Assembly (NCBI RefSeq): GCF_009913235.1
Contig: NZ_CP047897.1
Location: 1,879,501-1,943,500, forward strand
Direction of reading: 5' to 3'
Length of the DNA: 64,000 nt
Source: Nibribacter ruber
Lineage (GTDB): Bacteria; Bacteroidota; Bacteroidia; Cytophagales; Hymenobacteraceae
A program made the position numbers and the translations under genes. Every line of letters starts with the position of its first letter. Position 1 is the first letter of the stretch. The notes beneath the pieces were generated by a model, which ran no database searches, was not told the origin of the DNA, and worked only from the letters and a program-made list of their open reading frames with translations. Below, one piece after another: positions 53,942 through 61,721 of this stretch.

Positions 53942-54572
53942 CTTCGTCTTTTTCAGTTTCCTCATGCTCCCAGCTGTCACCGAGTCCCTGCTGTTGCACA
54001 GAATCCACCACTAACTCATAATCCGTCTCTGGGATGTTCTCCAGATTAATGACTCTGCTGGTACCAGTGGCGGTCATTAACTGCATCACATACGTGTGGG
54101 CCTCCATCAACTCAGCATCATAGCCGTTCACATCGGTCTGGTCAAGGCCTTTGAGCATGGCCATGTTCTTGATGGCGCGGTTCATGGCACCCAGGTCAGG
54201 CGGTCTCTGGGTGGCCGCAAGCTGGAACACCTTCATGCTGTACTCATACAGGATGTGGCGAAGACCCTGCTTGCTCACCTGCGTCACGTCACCGAAAAGC
54301 TGTGTGCACTGGTTGATCACACGGTAAGCGGTGGCCCGACTGATCTTGAACCGGGAAGTAAGCAGAGGCACCGCCTGCTCAAACGAGTGGTATTGCACCA
54401 ACAGCCCCCAAGCCGCCTCCAGCTGCTCACGCACTTCTTTGTCCTTTTCAGAAAGCAGCAGGTCACCATCCTCCTCAATGTAGGAATTGTAGATGCGGTC
54501 AAGCCGCGTGTCATTCTTAGGCTTCGGGATTAGCGAATCCGGCAAGCTGCTCGTGATTAAGCTCTTCTCCAT
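53931..54572 (-). CDS. Terminase small subunit (putative)
   Basis: A 213-residue helical protein with a helix-turn-helix in RFKISRATAYRVINQCTQLF (about 72-92) and an acidic C-terminal tail (EHEETEKDEDDE), as in DNA-recognising terminase small subunits. Its position right before the large subunit supports this. It overlaps the methyltransferase end by 56 bases. Confidence 0.75.
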   Translation of the reverse strand: MEKSLITSSLPDSLIPKPKNDTRLDRIYNSYIEEDGDLLLSEKDKEVREQLEAAWGLLVQYHSFEQAVPLLTSRFKISRATAYRVINQCTQLFGDVTQVSKQGLRHILYEYSMKVFQLAATQRPPDLGAMNRAIKNMAMLKGLDQTDVNGYDAELMEAHTYVMQLMTATGTSRVINLENIPETDYELVVDSVQQQGLGDSWEHEETEKDEDDE

Positions 54573-55788
54573 TTCTCAATACTTTATAGGGTAGATTGTT
54601 CTCTTGCATGTATTTGACCCACCGGCGCACGTGCACGTCCACATAGCGAGGATCCAGTTCCTGACTGTAGCACTGGCGCTGCAGCTGCTCACAGGCGATC
54701 AACTGGGAGCCTGAGCCGCCGAAGCCGTCAAACACGATGTCCCGGCGCTGCGAGCTCTGCTCCAGCATGTAAAGCAGAATCGGGATGGGTTTCATGGTCG
54801 GGTGCTCTGCATTGCGGGTGGGCCTGTCAAACTCCAGCACCGTGGTCTGTTTCCGGTCAGAATACCACTTATGCGCGGCGCCTTCCTTCCAACCATACAG
54901 AATAGGCTCATGCTTCCAGTGGTAGTCCTGCCGGCCCATCACCATGGAGTTCTTCAGCCACACAAGGCACTGGCTTAGTTTAAGACCCGAGTCCTTTAAA
55001 GCGGTTCTGAAGTTGGCTCCTTCTGAGTCTGCGTGGAAAACATAGATGGGAGCGCCTGCCTCCATGAACAGATAGCAATTGGTGTAGAAGTCATGCAGGA
55101 ACTGGAAGAAGGAAGAGTCATCCATGCTGTCATTCTCAATTTTGAGAGACTCCTTGGTCTTGCCTTCATAGTTCACATTATAGGGCGGGTCCGTGATCAC
55201 CAGAGCCGCCAACTGGCCGTTCATGGTCTTGGCCACGGCATCGCTGTCAGTGCTGGAGGCGCAGTGCACGCGGTGGGTGATGCGCTTGCTTGGACTGATG
55301 AACTCATACAAGTCGCCTTCCACAGAAACAGGCACGCGAGGCAATACCGGCTCAAAATCAGACTCCTGCTCTGGGTTCAGTTCCTTCATAAGGGAGTCTG
55401 GCATCTTGAACTCTTCCACGTTCAAGCCAAGGCCGGCAAGGTCAATGTCTTTGAAAATATCCTCCAGCACGTCAGTGTCCCAATGCCCGATCTGAACATT
55501 GGAGCGCACGTTGTATTCCTTCAACTCAAGCTCAGTGAGCAGGCGGTTAGGGTAACGCACGTCAATCAACTCCTCACCTCTCTCCAAATCAAAGAGAATC
55601 TTCAGGCGCTGGTGGCCGGCAATGACGGTGCCGTCCTGGTTGATCACCGGTATTTCCACTAAGTTGAATTTACCGATGGACTCGGCCAGTATCTGGCGGC
55701 GCTCCGGAGTCAGGATGCGCGGGTTGTACTCATAGGGAATAAGGTCAGAGACGCGGCGCTGCACCGTGCTCCAGATTAAATCAGTCAT
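54517..55788 (-). CDS. ParB-domain DNA methyltransferase (orphan)
   Basis: A 423-residue fusion. Residues 1-100 are a ParB/Srx-type domain (LIPYEYNPRILTPERRQILAES, VIAGHQRLKIL with GHQR at 58-61). Residues about 155-420 are an N4-cytosine/N6-adenine methyltransferase, with DPPYNVNY (200-207) before FDGFGGSGS (353-361), the beta-class order. No restriction enzyme is adjacent. It sits in the same transcript as terminase; modifying phage DNA before packaging could protect it from restriction on entry. Confidence 0.92.
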   Translation of the reverse strand: MTDLIWSTVQRRVSDLIPYEYNPRILTPERRQILAESIGKFNLVEIPVINQDGTVIAGHQRLKILFDLERGEELIDVRYPNRLLTELELKEYNVRSNVQIGHWDTDVLEDIFKDIDLAGLGLNVEEFKMPDSLMKELNPEQESDFEPVLPRVPVSVEGDLYEFISPSKRITHRVHCASSTDSDAVAKTMNGQLAALVITDPPYNVNYEGKTKESLKIENDSMDDSSFFQFLHDFYTNCYLFMEAGAPIYVFHADSEGANFRTALKDSGLKLSQCLVWLKNSMVMGRQDYHWKHEPILYGWKEGAAHKWYSDRKQTTVLEFDRPTRNAEHPTMKPIPILLYMLEQSSQRRDIVFDGFGGSGSQLIACEQLQRQCYSQELDPRYVDVHVRRWVKYMQENNLPYKVLRNGEELNHEQLAGFANPEA

Positions 55789-56398
55789 TTTGGGTTTGTT
55801 TTAAAAGTTGCGAAACAGTATTGATCTTTTCCTCCAGCGCCGGCAGTTCTGCCTGGCGTTTCGGGTTTTTGCGAAGTTTGGCGCGTAGGGCACGCATGTT
55901 GAGCAGCTCTTGCTTGAGTTGGGCGCGGTCTGCTATCTGGGAGAAGTCGGTGGGCTGCTCTTCAGGTTTCTCCAGATTGAAATAGATGGCGGTGATTAAT
56001 TTAGTAAGCTCCACAATGCGTAGGCAGTGAAACAGTCTAGTCATGGGACCAGCGTACTCAAGCTGGGCATGGAGCATGGTCCGCTCATCCAGCAAAGCAC
56101 GCAGCCGACCGTTCACCTCTGGGTGAGGCGCTTTTGTGACGTTTTCCGGGGTTTTTGTGACAGTTTTCGGCCTATTTTGTATAAAAGAGCTTGAAACCGG
56201 TGCGGGTTTAGCTGTAGGTAAACTCTGCTGCAGCAATTCCTCCAGTGCAGAGCGCAGCTTCTTTTTGGAGAAGGAATACTCCCCTTTGTTGAACAGGTCT
56301 TTGAGTGCCTGGTTGGTACCATGGCACGCATACAGCGCGGCACCGTCTTGGAAATTGCCGCTTGTCTCTAGCCAGACTTTAATGCCCTCATACTTCAT
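55781..56398 (-). CDS. Unknown phage protein heading the terminase unit
   Basis: A 205-residue helical protein from ATG 56398, which lies four bases from the -7 element. N-terminal ETSGNFQDGAALYACHGTN, a Pro/Thr/Lys linker (about 62-85), and a Lys/Leu/Glu C-terminal coil. I know no family. Overlaps the methyltransferase start by eight bases. An extension to 56461 runs through the terminator and promoter and is rejected. Confidence 0.65.
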   Translation of the reverse strand: MKYEGIKVWLETSGNFQDGAALYACHGTNQALKDLFNKGEYSFSKKKLRSALEELLQQSLPTAKPAPVSSSFIQNRPKTVTKTPENVTKAPHPEVNGRLRALLDERTMLHAQLEYAGPMTRLFHCLRIVELTKLITAIYFNLEKPEEQPTDFSQIADRAQLKQELLNMRALRAKLRKNPKRQAELPALEEKINTVSQLLKQTQND

Positions 56399-56402
56399 AG
56401 GA

Positions 56403-56439
56403 CAAAGGTGCGGCCGGCAATTGCCGCTGGAAAGGACGT
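56403..56439 (-). promoter_or_regulatory. Phage promoter family, member B (terminase unit)
   Basis: On the minus strand ACGTCCTTTC (56430-56439; GT replaced by AC), 22 nt, CTTTG (56403-56407); 8-mer CACCTTTG. Four bases before ATG 56398, so leaderless. It runs directly out of the T run of the preceding terminator. Confidence 0.75.
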
Positions 56440-56472
56440 AAAAAAAGCCTGCATGAGTCATGCAGGCTTTAG
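56440..56472 (-). terminator. Terminator behind the capsid/tube unit
   Basis: Thirteen-bp perfect stem AAAGCCTGCATGA/TCATGCAGGCTTT with a one-base centre, T7 on the minus strand, fused to promoter B. Confidence 0.9.
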
Positions 56473-56500
56473 TTTAGAAACAAAAATCAAATCAGCGGGC

Positions 56501-56683
56501 CTAAGCCCCCTTCTTCGTTTTCAGTGCTAAGTACGGGAAATTGCCCGACTTGGCATAGGCATTGGCTTCCTTGAGGGTGAGCGTGGCCAGATTAACCTCC
56601 CGGCCGTCTGCCAGGATCACTCTTCTCACGCCATGAGGCGCCGTGTACTTTCTGGCCACCTCCGGTTTCAAGGTTGCTGCCAT
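56501..56683 (-). CDS. Small unknown phage protein
   Basis: A 60-residue basic protein (MAATLKPEVARKYTAPHG) with a central GREVNLATLTLKEANAYAK strand-helix. It lies one base behind the tail-tube candidate. Possibly a minor structural or connector piece; no family recognised. Confidence 0.6.
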   Translation of the reverse strand: MAATLKPEVARKYTAPHGVRRVILADGREVNLATLTLKEANAYAKSGNFPYLALKTKKGA

Positions 56684-56684
56684 C

Positions 56685-57224
56685 TTACGGGCCTACTACT
56701 ACAGCCGATTTCAACACGATGTCGCCTTCATAGAAAGCCAACAGGTTCGTGTAGTACTCGCACTTGAAGGTCCAGCCTCTGCGACCGCCTGACAGCTTGC
56801 CTGAAGAGTAGCTAGGCGTGATGCGCACGCCCAGGCCTTTAGAGCCTAACTGGATCTTGGTGCCATCGGCCTGCGGCACGATCATGATGCAGTTCTTGTT
56901 CTTCACTTTTCTTGCGAAAACAGCCGCCTCCTTAGAGGTGCCTGGGTGGAAGAACTCAAACGAGCCTTTGAAGCCCGTGCCGTCCGGGTCACCCACCGGA
57001 TCTAATTTCAACTCAGCTGAGTCCATGGTGGCATACACTTCACTGAAGCCTTTGCCATCTGCGAAGGTATGGGCGCCGTCAATGGTCACCTCGTCACCAG
57101 GCAGTTCAGTGGTCTTAAGACCTTTCAGCAACAGGAACTCGTTCTCTGGTGCGATGTAAAGGTCGGTGCGAATACCGGGGGTGTTGTCTGTACCATCCGG
57201 TTCTTTCAAATCAAGTAAATCCAT
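56685..57224 (-). CDS. Probable major tail tube protein
   Basis: A 179-residue beta-rich protein with a pattern seen in siphovirus tail-tube proteins: GFKGSFEFFHPGTSKEA, followed by the beta-strand/loop FARKVKNKNCIMIVPQADGTKIQLG and a C-terminal GWTFKCEYYTNLLAFYEGDIVLK. No exact family is identified. Being between the capsid gene and the terminase genes is unusual for a tail protein but fits the altered gene order here. Confidence 0.55.
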   Translation of the reverse strand: MDLLDLKEPDGTDNTPGIRTDLYIAPENEFLLLKGLKTTELPGDEVTIDGAHTFADGKGFSEVYATMDSAELKLDPVGDPDGTGFKGSFEFFHPGTSKEAAVFARKVKNKNCIMIVPQADGTKIQLGSKGLGVRITPSYSSGKLSGGRRGWTFKCEYYTNLLAFYEGDIVLKSAVVVGP

Positions 57225-57244
57225 TAATATGGTCTCCTTTCAAA

Positions 57245-57595
57245 CTATGATTTAACAACTGGGCTTAGGATGCCAGACTTCTTCTCCACCAGTAGAGAAA
57301 GCAGCTCTTTGTCAGCCACCAATTGAGCAGCGGTAACGTCTTCATCTTTCTCTGGATGCTGGAACTTGGCACAGTTCACCTGATACTGGACGCCTTCATG
57401 CGTTACCACCGGAAGCACTTTGCCTTTAGCGGCCTCTGCGTCTTCCAACGCCACCAGTTGCTCATCAATGATGGCATCCTTTGCCGCCAGCTGCTCTTTC
57501 AGCAGCGCAATCTCCTGCTCTGGAGTAAGCTTTACTGCCTGCTCCGGTGCAGGCTTGTTGGTCTGCTCTGTGGCAGGTTGATTATTTTTTGCCAT
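57245..57595 (-). CDS. Unknown capsid-module protein
   Basis: A 116-residue protein. N-terminal Gln/Pro/Thr-rich stretch with Glu-rich coiled-coil (TPEQEIALLKEQLAAKDAII), then a beta-region KVLPVVTHEGVQYQVNCAKF. Lies directly behind the capsid gene, so a capsid decoration or head-completion protein is possible. Not recognised. Confidence 0.55.
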   Translation of the reverse strand: MAKNNQPATEQTNKPAPEQAVKLTPEQEIALLKEQLAAKDAIIDEQLVALEDAEAAKGKVLPVVTHEGVQYQVNCAKFQHPEKDEDVTAAQLVADKELLSLLVEKKSGILSPVVKS

Positions 57596-57627
57596 TTCTA
57601 TGGTCTCCTTAACTAATGTTGAAAATT

Positions 57628-57664
57628 GTTTTTGGCCTGTTTTCTGGAAAACAGGCCAAAAACG
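57628..57664. repeat. Host-type palindrome behind the capsid gene, copy 18
   Basis: A perfect palindrome (arm GTTTTTGGCCTGTTTTC) 19 bp behind the capsid stop, inside the capsid operon. Its core matches the copy at 46988-47023 exactly. It may stabilise the upstream capsid mRNA end or reduce downstream expression. Confidence 0.9.
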
Positions 57665-57682
57665 TCAGATTAAAACAAAGGC

Positions 57683-58636
57683 TTAGCCTACTAAGTCCTG
57701 GTCGTTGGTGAACACCAACTCTGGTAGGATGAAACCTACCCCTGAGCTCCAGTCAGTGAAGAGCTTGACCATACGGTCCACGCTCTCAATGTTCATCGCA
57801 TTCTTGTTCTGGGTGCGCTTTCCTAAGTGGATGGCGTTGCCTGGCGTGGTACAGAAAATCTTGTTAGAACCGATCATGGATGGAAGCCCTTTGATGGTGA
57901 TGTTGGAGAAATCCACAGAGCCGTTGCTGGCTTTGTAGTCCGTATCCTTACCATACAAGGCTTTGTAGCCTCTGTGGAAGCGCTTCTCTAAGGAAGGCTG
58001 CAAGGCCAGCTGCATCGGGATGTGCTGGTAGCGCAGGTTGATCTTGTCAACGAAGTCCTCTATCTGCTGCACGAATACTTTGTTATCAGTGTCAGGGGCT
58101 CCCATTACGATTGGCGTAATACGGCCAGCCGTTACGTTGTCATTGATGCACTTGCGCAGACCGTTCATGGAGGTACCAGCAGCACCGGCCACACCGTTTG
58201 CCGGTGCTTGGAATACGCCTTTGTACACCTCGTTCAACTCATAGTCTTCTTTCGCCTGCGGCAAAAGCATGATCTCTACGAACCAACGGATGAAAGGCCA
58301 CTCCTTACGGTCGATGCCCTCGCCGGTAAGGAAACCCAGCCAAGAAGACTCCAGGTCATCTGGGTACTCCTCAGTGTCCACTTTCATTTTAAACTGCTCA
58401 ATGGCAAGCGGCTTAAACTCAAGCGAGTTCAACGGCGTCCAGGCCTTCTGGAACGGCTGCAGGACGCGGCCCATGGTTGCCTTGGCGGCACGCCACACGG
58501 TCTCATCCGTCAAAATCGGCGTCAGGATAGTATCCGTCACCGACTGGTAGTTGAGCAACTTGTAAAGTCTGCTCAGGTTCTGTCCGTTGTTCAGGTAATA
58601 AGCCCCAAACTCGGTTTTGATGTCTGCAATATTCAT
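57683..58636 (-). CDS. Major capsid protein
   Basis: The 317-residue protein directly behind the protease/scaffold, as in most tailed phages. It has a long N-terminal helical part (ILTDETVWRAAKATMGRVLQ), an E-loop-like and P-domain-like middle, and a C-terminal FSNITIKGLPSMIGSNKIFCTTPGN segment that looks like an HK97-fold beta-structure. No phage family match can be made by eye, but position and size support the call. Confidence 0.7.
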   Translation of the reverse strand: MNIADIKTEFGAYYLNNGQNLSRLYKLLNYQSVTDTILTPILTDETVWRAAKATMGRVLQPFQKAWTPLNSLEFKPLAIEQFKMKVDTEEYPDDLESSWLGFLTGEGIDRKEWPFIRWFVEIMLLPQAKEDYELNEVYKGVFQAPANGVAGAAGTSMNGLRKCINDNVTAGRITPIVMGAPDTDNKVFVQQIEDFVDKINLRYQHIPMQLALQPSLEKRFHRGYKALYGKDTDYKASNGSVDFSNITIKGLPSMIGSNKIFCTTPGNAIHLGKRTQNKNAMNIESVDRMVKLFTDWSSGVGFILPELVFTNDQDLVG

Positions 58637-58650
58637 CGGTATTTAAAAAT

Positions 58651-59085
58651 TTAGTTGAACAAAGGGTTGTCTGCCAGAGCCTTGTTATGCTCCAACTCTG
58701 CCATGGCTTTGGCGTTTTCATCTGTGCCTTCGGTCAACTCCGTGCCGTCCTTAGACACAGATGTAGATGAGGCGGCAGGCTTTTTGCCAAGCTTTGCGTT
58801 CTCCGCTTTCAAAGAGGCAATCTCCGTGTTGGCGGTTTCCAAAGCAGTGTTGGCAGTGGCCAGGTCAGCAGTAAGCTGAGTTTCGTTGGCTACAGAAGCA
58901 GTGAATGCCTCATGCTGCTCAACAGTGATAAGGGCGGCGCCTTCAATGCCAGCGGCCTCCAACTCATCATTGGCGGCGTCTACCATTTCAGCGGTCAGTT
59001 CTTCGCCTTTCTTGCCGGCTAAAGCAGTCACAGCGGCGAAGGCAACGGTTGCCTCGGCCACTGGTTTTTTTGAGAAAATTCCCAT
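58651..59085 (-). CDS. Possible nested in-frame scaffold protein
   Basis: A 144-residue product if translation starts at the internal ATG 59085. The region just before it encodes a Gln/Pro/Asn/Thr linker and is AT-rich (CAAATACTACA), which suits Bacteroidota initiation. The product would be an Ala/Glu/Thr coiled-coil scaffold, in analogy with lambda Nu3. Inference only. Confidence 0.35.
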   Translation of the reverse strand: MGIFSKKPVAEATVAFAAVTALAGKKGEELTAEMVDAANDELEAAGIEGAALITVEQHEAFTASVANETQLTADLATANTALETANTEIASLKAENAKLGKKPAASSTSVSKDGTELTEGTDENAKAMAELEHNKALADNPLFN

Positions 59086-60018
59086 TGTAGTATTTGAATT
59101 AGGTTGGTTTGCGTTTTCGGTGCCGGTCTCGGCTCTGGCCAGTTCTGCCGCACGCTGCACAGCGTACTCAAAAGTGCCCATCTCATCTGCGAGGCCGTGG
59201 TCAATGATGGCCTGCCCGACGTAGACTTTGCCTGTCAGCACGTCCTCTGCCTTCAGGTCAAGTTTTCCTTCTCTGTTCTCTTGCACAGAAGAGGTAAAAG
59301 CCGCGTTGAGCGGGTCCAACTGCGTTTTCTGAAGCAGCTCATATTTGCCCTTCAGCGCCTGCAGGTAAGGCTCGTTCTTGTCTTTGGAGTCAGTGGCCCG
59401 TATGGTGTGGGTCTTGATGCCGAACTTCTCATAGTAGGCGCTGTAATCGGTGATGGTGGTCATGGTACCGATGCTGCCCACCATGGCGGTCTTACCGGAG
59501 GCAATGATCAGATTGGCGTTGGATCCAGACCAGTAGGCGGCAGAGCACATGAGTTCCGCGAAAGACACGAAGGGTTTCTGGGTGCCGGCGATAAGTCCTG
59601 CGAAGCGCTCAGTGCCTGCCACCGTTCCACCGGGAGAGTTGAAAATGCCGACGTGCGCAATGATGTTCTCATGCGCATCGGCCTCCTGGATCCAGCGGCC
59701 CATGGTAGCAGTGCCAGGCGCACCGCAGAAGTCCTCGGTCATCATGGGACCTTCCACCCTGTGAATGGCGATTGAGCCGGCAGGCGCGTCATCATAGCTG
59801 GAGAAGCTAGACATGAAGCTTCTCTCAGAGGAGGATAGGCCTTCCACAATGGCCATGGCCACGACTCTCGGCGGTTTCTCCTCCTTTTCAGCAGAAGCAG
59901 TTTCCGGGCCTTTTCTCTCCATCATCTGGAAAACCATGGCCAAATAGGACTCGGCGGCATGTGGCTCAATGGCCCACGCGTCACGGAGAACAGCGGAAAG
60001 AACTTTGTTGAATTGCAT
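58651..60018 (-). CDS. S49-family prohead protease fused to scaffold domain
   Basis: A 455-residue protein. Residues about 75-285 are a ClpP/SppA-type S49 serine peptidase with the oxyanion strand NSPGG (127-131) and catalytic Ser159 in CSAAYW, followed by GSIGTM. Residues 312-455 are a Glu/Ala/Thr-rich coiled-coil scaffold-like part. ATG 59085 (residue 312, MGIFSKKP) may start a separate in-frame scaffold protein after an AT-rich stretch, as in lambda C/Nu3. First gene of the capsid unit. Confidence 0.88.
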   Translation of the reverse strand: MQFNKVLSAVLRDAWAIEPHAAESYLAMVFQMMERKGPETASAEKEEKPPRVVAMAIVEGLSSSERSFMSSFSSYDDAPAGSIAIHRVEGPMMTEDFCGAPGTATMGRWIQEADAHENIIAHVGIFNSPGGTVAGTERFAGLIAGTQKPFVSFAELMCSAAYWSGSNANLIIASGKTAMVGSIGTMTTITDYSAYYEKFGIKTHTIRATDSKDKNEPYLQALKGKYELLQKTQLDPLNAAFTSSVQENREGKLDLKAEDVLTGKVYVGQAIIDHGLADEMGTFEYAVQRAAELARAETGTENANQPNSNTTMGIFSKKPVAEATVAFAAVTALAGKKGEELTAEMVDAANDELEAAGIEGAALITVEQHEAFTASVANETQLTADLATANTALETANTEIASLKAENAKLGKKPAASSTSVSKDGTELTEGTDENAKAMAELEHNKALADNPLFN

Positions 60019-60044
60019 CGGGATACCGGTAATAAGTTTCGATG

Positions 60045-60081
60045 CAAAGTTGAACCTGTCTTAGGGCTGTGGAAAGGACAC
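60045..60081 (-). promoter_or_regulatory. Phage promoter family, member D (capsid unit)
   Basis: On the minus strand GTGTCCTTTC (60072-60081), 22 nt, CTTTG (60045-60049); 8-mer CAACTTTG; 26 nt before ATG 60018. It begins directly at the T run of the preceding terminator. Confidence 0.85.
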
Positions 60082-60108
60082 AAAAAAGCCCCACCGAGTG
60101 GGGCTTTT
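60082..60108 (-). terminator. Terminator behind the tail-fibre unit
   Basis: Ten-bp stem AAAAGCCCCA/TGGGGCTTTT with a 5-nt loop and T6, directly after the stop codon at 60110 and fused to promoter D. Confidence 0.9.
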
Positions 60109-60109
60109 C

Positions 60110-60649
60110 CTATACTTTTATAAGCGATTCAATCTTGAAACTACAAGTTACTCCTATCCCCTGCTTAGTGGTGAACACACCCACCTCCTCAAAATAAGGA
60201 TCCGTCAGAAAGGCGCCGGGAGTATAAAGCCACGGGTTAGGCCGGTAGCCGCAGATGGCGCTGAACTCTGAGCAGAACCAACCAACCCAGCGCCTGAGAA
60301 CGCCAGTTCTTCCGTTCCAAGTCCACTTAAGGCCCAGTTTCCGTGCAATCAACTGAAATAACATCATCACCAGGTCAAAGAAACCGTAAGGCTTACTTTC
60401 TTTTGGCAAGTCAAATGGTCCCAGAGGCTTAAGTACCTGCACACGACGGTTGGTTTTTTTCAACCATTCGTCAAGTTCTGTCTTCTCCCTTCCCTTGGCC
60501 GTCATTTCATACACGTGGCCATTAATCAAGTTAGCCGTGTGGTTTGGCCCGTTGAGCACCAAACGCAGAAACAGGCTGAAAAGGCTAAGAAGGAACGCCT
60601 TCACAGAAGACGCGTCCAGCGAGTTTGTGATGACAAAGACCGCTTTCAT
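60110..60649 (-). CDS. Permuted papain-like (YiiX/NlpC-P60-type) amidase candidate
   Basis: A 179-residue protein from ATG 60649, immediately after the preceding stop. It has NHTANLINGHVYEM (a His near the start) and later WFCSEFSAICGY with a Cys. In permuted NlpC/P60 (LRAT/YiiX-like) enzymes the His precedes the catalytic Cys in this way. It may act on peptidoglycan or lipid substrates during entry; the assignment is based on motif order only. Confidence 0.5.
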   Translation of the reverse strand: MKAVFVITNSLDASSVKAFLLSLFSLFLRLVLNGPNHTANLINGHVYEMTAKGREKTELDEWLKKTNRRVQVLKPLGPFDLPKESKPYGFFDLVMMLFQLIARKLGLKWTWNGRTGVLRRWVGWFCSEFSAICGYRPNPWLYTPGAFLTDPYFEEVGVFTTKQGIGVTCSFKIESLIKV

Positions 60650-60650
60650 G

Positions 60651-61142
60651 CTACTGGTTGTTTTCATAAAAGTCACCCCTTGCCTGCATTTTCATCTCCT
60701 CGGTCTGGACAATAGGCGTACCGTCGTCGTTGAAGACGCGGTTCGCCTTCGGCTGGCGCATCACGGCCCTCACAAAGCCGTTCTCGTCAAACTGCCCGAA
60801 CACGTCGCCGAACATCATGGTGAAGGTGGCGGCGTCCTGACCGTTAGTCCTCACCTGCAGCGTCCCGAACAGCGGGTGCGTCCTCTGGGGCATGGCGTTG
60901 GGAAGCTGGTTGCCGTTGCTGTCGAACAGGTCCCACTCGAAGGTGGTCAGAATGTACGACAGGTGACCCTTCCCAGGCTTGTGGTGGATCTCCTTTTTTA
61001 TCGGGTAGAACCGGCCCACCAGCCCGTTGGCGTAGGGCGTTCCCTCTTCGATATACTCCACAAACTCACCGTCTGCGTCAATTCCCTTGTAGAAGGTGTA
61101 GGGCAGACCCTCGTACACCTTCTCTACTTTCATTACTGCCAT
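60651..61142 (-). CDS. Unknown phage tail-fibre-unit protein
   Basis: A 163-residue beta-rich protein, with YILTTFEWDLFDSNGN, HPLFGTLQVRTNGQDAATFTMMFGDV. It has no recognised family, but lies between fibre genes and the amidase candidate. Could be a fibre chaperone or a baseplate piece. Confidence 0.6.
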   Translation of the reverse strand: MAVMKVEKVYEGLPYTFYKGIDADGEFVEYIEEGTPYANGLVGRFYPIKKEIHHKPGKGHLSYILTTFEWDLFDSNGNQLPNAMPQRTHPLFGTLQVRTNGQDAATFTMMFGDVFGQFDENGFVRAVMRQPKANRVFNDDGTPIVQTEEMKMQARGDFYENNQ

Positions 61143-61154
61143 GGCGTGTATAAA

Positions 61155-61721
61155 TTAATAAGGTACAAATGTTGCGGTGCCGGGAACGGTGGCCACCAAG
61201 CCCTTCAAAGTATCGTTCAAGTCATCCTCCAAAAGGAAATGTGACTGGATGGAGGCGGCGAAGGCCCGGCTGTTGAGCTTCAGGTCCTGCCGCTCCTGAA
61301 TGGTGAGCGGGGCCGAGTAGGTGCGCAGGTCGGCTATCCTGCGCTGCACGAACTCCACGTCCGTGAAGCGGCTGCTGATGCGCAGGGTCGCCGTCTGCGG
61401 GTTGACGAACTCCACGTATACCCGCGCCCAGGTGTTGAGCAGCCCTGACTCGGGGCTGGAGCTGGTGCTGTCCACGTCGTTGTAGCTGATCTTGCTGGTG
61501 CCCACGCTGGTGCTTTTGATGACCAGTGCGTCACCGCCCGCCCGGGCGTCCAGCAGGTAGTGGTTGGTGGTCATGGCCGCCGTGTTGATCCAGAAGGAGA
61601 CCGCCCTACAGCTGGTGATGGGCACCTTCAGGTTCTGGTCCACGCCGTTGAGCTGCAATGCGCCCAGCAATGCCAGGTTGCCCGGGCTGGGTTTGACGAT
61701 TCCGTGCTGCGCTGTTATCAT
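61155..61721 (-). CDS. LamG/concanavalin-like tail-fibre protein candidate
   Basis: A 188-residue protein with a beta-sandwich pattern: ISCRAVSFWINT-like (SCRAVSFWINTAAM), YLLDARAGGDALVIKST, WARVYVEFVNPQTATLRISSRF, and IADLRTYSAPLTIQE. This resembles laminin-G/concanavalin-like lectin domains used for glycan binding in phage fibres. Overlaps the upstream fibre gene by four bases. Confidence 0.6.
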   Translation of the reverse strand: MITAQHGIVKPSPGNLALLGALQLNGVDQNLKVPITSCRAVSFWINTAAMTTNHYLLDARAGGDALVIKSTSVGTSKISYNDVDSTSSSPESGLLNTWARVYVEFVNPQTATLRISSRFTDVEFVQRRIADLRTYSAPLTIQERQDLKLNSRAFAASIQSHFLLEDDLNDTLKGLVATVPGTATFVPY

